Origin: Vibrio sp. SCSIO 43137
GTDB taxonomy: Bacteria > Pseudomonadota > Gammaproteobacteria > Enterobacterales > Vibrionaceae
Direction of reading: 5' to 3'
DNA length: 64,000 nucleotides
Assembly: GCF_028201475.1 (NCBI RefSeq)
Contig: NZ_CP116383.1
Coordinates: 558,001 to 622,000 of the forward strand
The translations under genes were made by a program, and so were the position numbers. The notes below the pieces were generated by a model, which searched no databases, had not been told where the DNA came from, and worked only from the letters and a program-made list of their open reading frames with translations. Positions 59,607-64,000 of this stretch are shown here, piece after piece (positions within the stretch are counted from its first letter, which is position 1; each line of letters starts with the position of its first letter).

Positions 59607-59945
59607 CTAGTTAAAGTTATTTAAAAGAAGGTTCGAGAAACCTGCGATATTCTGCCGCCTGATTCGGTAACACACCTTTGGCGGAATAGGTTCTGCACTA
59701 ATCAGTTCTGCCTGTTTCAGAATACGTAAATGCTCGGAAACTGTAGACTGTGCCAAACCAAGCTGAGAAACCAGGTCACTGTTCAGGCAACCTCCTGCTT
59801 TTTCAAGGTCGGAAAGAATCTTCAGAATGCGTATACGGGCAGGGTGAGCCAATGCTTTTGCCGTTGCCGCCAGTTTCTTCTCTGCTTCCAATTGGGCAGC
59901 ACTTACATCAAACAGCTGCTGGTTATCTACATTGCACTGGGTCAT
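59607..59945 (-). CDS. arsR: ArsR-family metalloregulator
   Basis: 112-residue winged-helix repressor of the arsenite operon. HTH in SQLGLAQSTVSEHLRILKQA (about 60-79). The classical ELCVCDL metal site is not present: only Cys53 (GGCLNSDLV) lies at that position, with further Cys4 near the N terminus and Cys92 (PKVCYRI). The As(III) site may therefore be assembled from distant cysteines, as in some non-canonical ArsR proteins. Start ATG 59945. Upstream lies ATCGTC-TTTT-GACGAT, the likely operator. Confidence 0.9.
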   Translation of the reverse strand: MTQCNVDNQQLFDVSAAQLEAEKKLAATAKALAHPARIRILKILSDLEKAGGCLNSDLVSQLGLAQSTVSEHLRILKQAELISAEPIPPKVCYRIRRQNIAGFSNLLLNNFN

Positions 59946-59956
59946 TATGTTTCTCT

Positions 59957-59972
59957 ATCGTCTTTTGACGAT
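59957..59972. promoter_or_regulatory. ATCGTC-N4-GACGAT palindrome upstream of arsR
   Basis: Perfect 6-bp arms around TTTT, 12 bp before the arsR start codon. A related, looser ATCG-N8-CGAT follows at about 60002-60017. Confidence 0.6.
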
Positions 59973-60027
59973 TAATGTAAGAGCCGTAAAGAGTAAAGTC
60001 AATCGTTTTTTAGCGATAGAGAAAAAG

Positions 60028-60804
60028 TCAGAACTTGTCTGGTACGTGAGACTGTTCTTCAATAGGCGCGCGAATATAGCCCTCTTTATTAATTTCCGGC
60101 AGCTCAATTTTTGGATGTTCGACTTCCTGATAGTCAATACAGGAGAGCAGGTGACTAATGCAGTTGAGCCTTGCCCGCTTTTTATCGTCAGAGGCGACAA
60201 CCCACCAGGGAGACTGCTTGGTATCCGTATAGTTAAACATCTGATCTTTCGCCTGAGAATATTCTGCCCAGCGGCTTCGTGACTCCAGATCCATAGGGCT
60301 GAACTTCCAACGCTTTATCGGTGTATTAATGCGTTCCATAAAGCGCTTCTCCTGCTCTTCATCAGAGACAGAAAACCAGTATTTGATCAGGATAATACCG
60401 GAGCGGATCAGCATACGTTCGAACTCGGGACAGGAGCGTAAAAACTCTTCGTACTCCTCTTCGCTGCAAAAGCCCATCACTTTTTCAACGCCAGCACGGT
60501 TATACCAGCTACGGTCGAACAGAACGATTTCACCAGCGGAGGGAAGGTGGGCAACATAGCGCTGGAAATACCACTGGGTTTTCTCTTTTTCCGTAGGAGC
60601 CGGCAGAGCGGCAATGCGGCATACCCGTGGATTTAACTTCTCGGTAATACGCTTGATGGTTCCGCCTTTGCCTGCTGCGTCTCTTCCTTCAAACAGAACC
60701 ACAACACGTAAACCTTTATACTTTACCCACTCCTGAAGCTTCACTAACTCGATCTGCAGGTTCTTCAGTTCTGTTTCGTATATCTTTTTATCCAGCTTTG
60801 CCAT
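60028..60804 (-). CDS. ppk2: Polyphosphate kinase 2
   Basis: 258-residue PPK2-family enzyme that uses polyphosphate to phosphorylate nucleotides (GDP/ADP), or the reverse. P-loop-like Walker A FEGRDAAGKGGTIKRI (about 39-54), Walker B FDRSWYNRAGVEKVMGF, lid-module Arg residues and the family block RWKFSPMDLESRSRWAEYSQAKD. Single-domain form. From memory, V. cholerae has it directly after phoU; here arsR-acr3 intervene. Together with ppk and ppx it completes a polyphosphate set. Confidence 0.94.
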   Translation of the reverse strand: MAKLDKKIYETELKNLQIELVKLQEWVKYKGLRVVVLFEGRDAAGKGGTIKRITEKLNPRVCRIAALPAPTEKEKTQWYFQRYVAHLPSAGEIVLFDRSWYNRAGVEKVMGFCSEEEYEEFLRSCPEFERMLIRSGIILIKYWFSVSDEEQEKRFMERINTPIKRWKFSPMDLESRSRWAEYSQAKDQMFNYTDTKQSPWWVVASDDKKRARLNCISHLLSCIDYQEVEHPKIELPEINKEGYIRAPIEEQSHVPDKF

Positions 60805-60865
60805 ACACCGACTCCGGTAACTTCTGATATCACAAGTTTAGGCTATATAGGTAATCAATCCGAAG

Positions 60866-61612
60866 TTAAGGTGTTGATTTGAGACACATAGCAAGCTGTC
60901 GGATCTTTTCTTCGCTGGTAACAGGGATCAGCAGGTCGTCGGTATCGTCGCTTCCCATTTTGGCACTTATATTCTGTGACTGCATATAACTGGGGCGGAC
61001 AGATTTTCCGGAAAGATGAACTTCTTGAACACCTGTTTCTGCAACGATCTGTTGTACATTCGCAGCATTAACTCCGGCACCAGCCATAATGGAAAACCGG
61101 CCGGCGGCTTGTTTAACCATTTCAGCTATGGTTTTTCTGCCGCTATAAGCATCCTTCTCTAATCCTGAAGTAAGTATTCGCTCACAACCTAATTGCGAGA
61201 CAACTTCGATAGCATTCTGATAGTCAGAACACATATCAATTGCCCGGTGAAATGTGGTACCCATCCCTTTTGCTGCTGCCATTAAGGTTTGGGCAGAATC
61301 AATATCTATTTCACCATTCGACTTTAATACGCCAAAAACAATACCGTGAGCACCTGCCTTTTTGGCGATATAGATATCTTCAAGCATGCACTCTATCTCA
61401 GCACTGCTATAGAGAAAGTCCCCCTGACGCGGACGAATCATAACGTAGACAGGAACCGAAGAGGCAGCAATGACTTGTTTGATAAAGCCGGCACTGGGTG
61501 TCAGGCCGCCAAGGGCAAGAGATGAACAGAGTTCAATCCGGCTTGCTCCGCCGCATATAGCACTGGATAGTGACTCGATATTATCGATACAGACTTCTAG
61601 CTGAATATTCAT
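60866..61612 (-). CDS. cutC: CutC family protein
   Basis: 248-residue TIM-barrel protein, named for copper homeostasis although that role is disputed. Family motifs: LEVCIDNIESLSSAICGGASRIELCSSLALGGLTPS, VPVYVMIRPRQGDF, THRAIDMC-like TTFHRAIDMC and MAGAGVNAANV. E. coli CutC is 248 aa. Cytosolic. Transcribed on the same strand as prx, but behind that gene's terminator. Confidence 0.94.
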   Translation of the reverse strand: MNIQLEVCIDNIESLSSAICGGASRIELCSSLALGGLTPSAGFIKQVIAASSVPVYVMIRPRQGDFLYSSAEIECMLEDIYIAKKAGAHGIVFGVLKSNGEIDIDSAQTLMAAAKGMGTTFHRAIDMCSDYQNAIEVVSQLGCERILTSGLEKDAYSGRKTIAEMVKQAAGRFSIMAGAGVNAANVQQIVAETGVQEVHLSGKSVRPSYMQSQNISAKMGSDDTDDLLIPVTSEEKIRQLAMCLKSTP

Positions 61613-61685
61613 AAGGTTACCGCAGAATAGATGACCGAAGAGAGATGATAGCAGCTTGAAGGGAAGGGCTGTAGAACAAAAAAGA

Positions 61686-61706
61686 AAAAGCCCGGAGACC
61701 GGGCTT
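61686..61706 (-). terminator. Peroxiredoxin gene terminator
   Basis: 9-bp GC-rich stem AAAGCCCGG (61686-61694) / CCGGGCTTT (61698-61706), T-rich on minus. About 100 nt past the peroxiredoxin stop. Confidence 0.85.
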
Positions 61707-61806
61707 TGATTTTGGCTAACATATTACTTTATAACTGATTGGCGTGCGTTTTCCGCTTTATATTTTGTCCAACCATCAACCTGTTGAGCGCAGGCCGACA
61801 AGTAAT

Positions 61807-62412
61807 TTATTTCAGATCGTCTTCGTGTTCAGACAGGAAGGCTGCAACACCTTTTGGAGATGCATCCATACCAGCTTTACCTTCTTCCCACTGTGCCGGG
61901 CACACTTCACCATTTTTCTGGTGGAAGTTCAGTGCGTCTACCATACGTAGCATTTCATCAATGTTACGGCCAAGAGGAAGGTCGTTAACTACCTGGTGAC
62001 GCACCAGACCATCTTCATCAATTAGGAAAGAACCACGGAATGCAACACCTGCTTCTGGGTGCTCTACATCGTACGCTTTGCAGATTTCGTGCTTAACGTC
62101 AGCAATCAGAGGGTATTTCACCTGACCGATACCGCCGTCTTCGATCGCAGTGTTACGCCATGCGTTGTGTGAAAACTGAGAATCGATAGATACACCGATT
62201 ACTTCAACGCCTTTTTCCTGGAAATCTTCAAAACGCTTGTCAAAAGCGATTAGCTCTGATGGGCAAACGAAGGTGAAGTCTAGCGGATAAAAGAATACAA
62301 CTGCTTTTTTGCCTTTAGTGAACTCTGCGAAGTTAAAGCTATCAACGATCTCACCATTACCTAATACTGCTGCAGCAGTAAAATCAGGGGCTTGACGACC
62401 AACTAATACCAT
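61807..62412 (-). CDS. Typical 2-Cys peroxiredoxin (AhpC/Prx1 type)
   Basis: 201-residue cytosolic peroxidase reducing H2O2 and alkyl hydroperoxides. Peroxidatic Cys50 in PLDFTFVCPSEL and resolving Cys171 in GEVCPAQW. The C-terminal arm after the resolving Cys lacks a YF motif, so the enzyme should be robust to overoxidation; the GGIG loop is present (EDGGIGQVKYPL). Divergent from an OxyR2-type regulator. This pair corresponds to V. vulnificus prx2-oxyR2 as I remember it, so induction by H2O2 is likely. Confidence 0.93.
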   Translation of the reverse strand: MVLVGRQAPDFTAAAVLGNGEIVDSFNFAEFTKGKKAVVFFYPLDFTFVCPSELIAFDKRFEDFQEKGVEVIGVSIDSQFSHNAWRNTAIEDGGIGQVKYPLIADVKHEICKAYDVEHPEAGVAFRGSFLIDEDGLVRHQVVNDLPLGRNIDEMLRMVDALNFHQKNGEVCPAQWEEGKAGMDASPKGVAAFLSEHEDDLK

Positions 62413-62508
62413 TTTTTTGCTCCTATTATAGAATTTTGTAAACCATTTTTGGTTTCAATCCGTGTTTCAACAAACAAACTATAGTACATTTTTGACCATG
62501 TAAAAAAG

Positions 62509-62533
62509 CGAATTAAATAGATTGATTTAATCG
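62509..62533. promoter_or_regulatory. Inverted repeat in the prx-oxyR2 intergenic region
   Basis: ATTAAAT (62512-62518) and ATTTAAT (62525-62531) with a 6-bp spacer, extended by CG on each side. It lies midway in the 185-bp divergent promoter gap; a candidate OxyR-type operator. Confidence 0.45.
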
Positions 62534-62597
62534 AAAAAAGCGATAAGGTACATCCTTACCTTATTGACTGAATACCCAGTAAGAATATATAGTTATC

Positions 62598-63503
62598 ATG
62601 AATAAATGGCCAAGTCTTAAACAGTTACATTATCTCATTACTCTATATGAAACAAGACACTTTAACGACGCCGCTCAGCGCTGTTTTGTTAGTCAGTCAA
62701 CCCTGAGTAAAGGGATTCAGAATCTGGAAGAAATGATTGGTTGTCCTTTATATGAAAAGAAGGACAAAAAAAGTCCCCTTGTGTTTACTCCGGCAGGAGA
62801 ACTGATTGTCTCGCACGGCAGAGAGCTGCTTGCAAAAGGTCAGGATCTGATGGAGCTTGGCAGGATCTGCCAGGGAGATACTATGCAGGGACGACTGAAA
62901 GTGGGCTGCATCCCTACCATTGCCCCCTTTCTCCTATGTGATCTGGTTCAGGAGCTGAACCAGAGTTTTCCACAACTCGATCTTCTGTTACGGGAAGATA
63001 CCACGACAAATTTGCTTCAGGCGTTAAAACACGGTGATCTGGATGTGTTGATTCTGGCGTTACCTGTTGATATCGGCAATATGCACAGCAAAGTAGTCGG
63101 GCAGGACCCTTTCAGAATGGTTATCAGCAGAAATCAGGCTGACACAATTCGGGTTCCAATCAGATACGACGATTTACCCGATGAGTCTGTATTTCTGCTT
63201 GAGAACGAGCACTGTCTGACGGAGCATGCCGTATCGGCCTGTAAGCTGACAGAGCGTGAGAAGATAAACCCGTTCACGGCAACCAGTTTGCACACCTTAG
63301 TACAGATGGTAGCGAATGGCTTAGGTACAACATTTATTCCACAGATGGCGATTGAGCATGGCTTGCTGGATAACCAGAACTTAATTGTTGTGGATCCTCC
63401 GGGTCAGAAAGCGTACCGGGATATCGGCTTGGTCTGGAGACCGAGTTCCTCCCGTTATGAGACTTTCGAACAACTCGCAGAAGTCGTTTCTGAACTTTTA
63501 TAG
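62598..63503 (+). CDS. oxyR2: LysR-type peroxide sensor OxyR2
   Basis: 301-residue LysR regulator. N-terminal winged HTH (about 5-64, HFNDAAQRCFVSQSTLSKGIQNLEE), then the OxyR regulatory domain. The redox pair is Cys206 and Cys215 (ENEHCLTEHAVSACKL), spaced as E. coli Cys199/Cys208. Glu204 stands two residues before Cys206 where E. coli-type OxyR has Gly. This Glu204/Cys206/Cys215 numbering is what I remember for V. vulnificus OxyR2, the more peroxide-sensitive paralogue that controls prx2. Divergent from the peroxiredoxin gene, consistent with direct control. Confidence 0.88.
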   Translation: MNKWPSLKQLHYLITLYETRHFNDAAQRCFVSQSTLSKGIQNLEEMIGCPLYEKKDKKSPLVFTPAGELIVSHGRELLAKGQDLMELGRICQGDTMQGRLKVGCIPTIAPFLLCDLVQELNQSFPQLDLLLREDTTTNLLQALKHGDLDVLILALPVDIGNMHSKVVGQDPFRMVISRNQADTIRVPIRYDDLPDESVFLLENEHCLTEHAVSACKLTEREKINPFTATSLHTLVQMVANGLGTTFIPQMAIEHGLLDNQNLIVVDPPGQKAYRDIGLVWRPSSSRYETFEQLAEVVSELL

Positions 63504-63510
63504 AAGGTTG

Positions 63511-63546
63511 ATCTGAAAAAGGCTCTCTATAAAAGGAGAGCTTTTT
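63511..63546 (+). terminator. oxyR2 terminator
   Basis: Stem GCTCTC (63522-63527) / GAGAGC (63536-63541), flanked by AAAAA and TTTTT. Confidence 0.75.
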
Positions 63547-64000
63547 AGATGATTGTACTTTTTGACATGTAAAATTTTACAACTCCAAAATTTCTCTCTT
63601 TTTATGTAGCTTTCATTCACAACTAACAAGAAGAATGTGCTGCATCACATCTTGTTAATAAGATTTAATGTTAGGGCTAAACATTAGCCTTTCATTAATT
63701 AAATGAAATCTATAGATATTTGAGCCTTTTTCAAACAAGTGTATGAAATTACAAAATTACACATTTGTAATTTTACAACGTAATTTAGGTAAAAAATTAA
63801 ACATTTTTCAATCGAATGTTTGAAACAGTTAAAGATACTGTTTTTGACGTTTTTTAATTTTTGCTCTTTAGCGGGGAGGTGTAATGAAGTAACTTAAAAA
63901 CAAAGGATTGCTAAGACTTATGTCGGATACACTAGTCTGAAAAACCAACTAAGATACTCATGTAAATCGGGATTGATTTAAAACAGAGACCAACAGAAAT
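63547..64000. other. Upstream region of a gene beyond the window, with palindromes
   Basis: No coding sequence. Contains TGTAAAATTTTACA (63568-63581, perfect 14-bp palindrome) and AAAATTACA-CATT-TGTAATTTT (63753-63774, 9-bp arms), sharing TGTAA/TTACA half-sites. A strong GGGGAGG is followed by ATG AAG TAA (63883-63891), a two-codon ORF. In V. cholerae the next gene is, from memory, malate synthase; this cannot be confirmed here. Confidence 0.45.

Noticed and set aside
61739..61999. Plus-strand ORFs over the 3' end of the peroxiredoxin gene
   Set aside because: Shadow frames of a well-conserved gene and its downstream region.

Overview
The window looks like a chromosome segment from a Vibrio-type gammaproteobacterium. 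This rests on Vibrio-like protein sequences, a 16S-Glu-Lys-Ala-Val-23S-5S-Asp rRNA operon, and gene neighbourhoods that I remember from Vibrio chromosome I (hemL-erpA-RND pump; PilZ-ettA-slt-trpR-yjjX-pheA-raiA-bamD-rluD-pgeF-clpB-rrn; trhP-rdgC-phoBR-pstS-ppx-ppk-pst-phoU-ppk2-cutC-prx-oxyR). Synteny statements are from memory; no database search was possible.

Layout. 1-9 kb: a Cys-rich mini-protein, hemL, erpA, an RND efflux pair, a PilZ protein and ettA. 9-19.6 kb: slt, trpR, yjjX, pheA with a Phe-rich leader peptide and attenuator, raiA with CRP-like sites, bamD, frameshifted rluD and pgeF, and clpB behind a heat-shock promoter. 19.7-25.9 kb: a complete rRNA operon with five tRNAs, ending in a truncated extra tRNA-Asp stub. 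25.9-43.3 kb: an accessory-looking region. It holds an ORF relic, small membrane proteins, a DUF3316-like protein, an NlpI-like protein without a lipobox, a frameshifted diguanylate cyclase, a secreted glycosidase-like protein, a CadC/ToxR-like regulator, a DsbB-like protein with a 55-residue partner, a cysteine-free alkaline phosphatase and a chemoreceptor. It closes with a two-component system beside an LtaS-like/PAP2 pair, then yfhL. 43.4-63.5 kb: trhP and rdgC, followed by a phosphate/polyphosphate block (phoBR-pstS, ppk-ppx, pstCAB-phoU, ppk2) into which an arsR-acr3 arsenite operon is set, then cutC and a divergent prx/oxyR2-type pair. The last 0.5 kb is a non-coding upstream region with palindromes.

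How the parts work together. PhoB boxes precede phoB and pstC, so one regulator can drive uptake (PstSCAB), sensing (PhoR/PhoU) and storage (Ppk, Ppx, Ppk2). The sulfatase/PAP2/two-component cassette shares an 11-bp-spaced GTGAA direct repeat upstream of both its transcription units, which suggests self-contained envelope remodelling. Three conserved genes (rluD, pgeF, the GGDEF protein) each carry a 1-2 nt indel, two of them in short A runs; assembly error and real decay cannot be told apart from this sequence alone.
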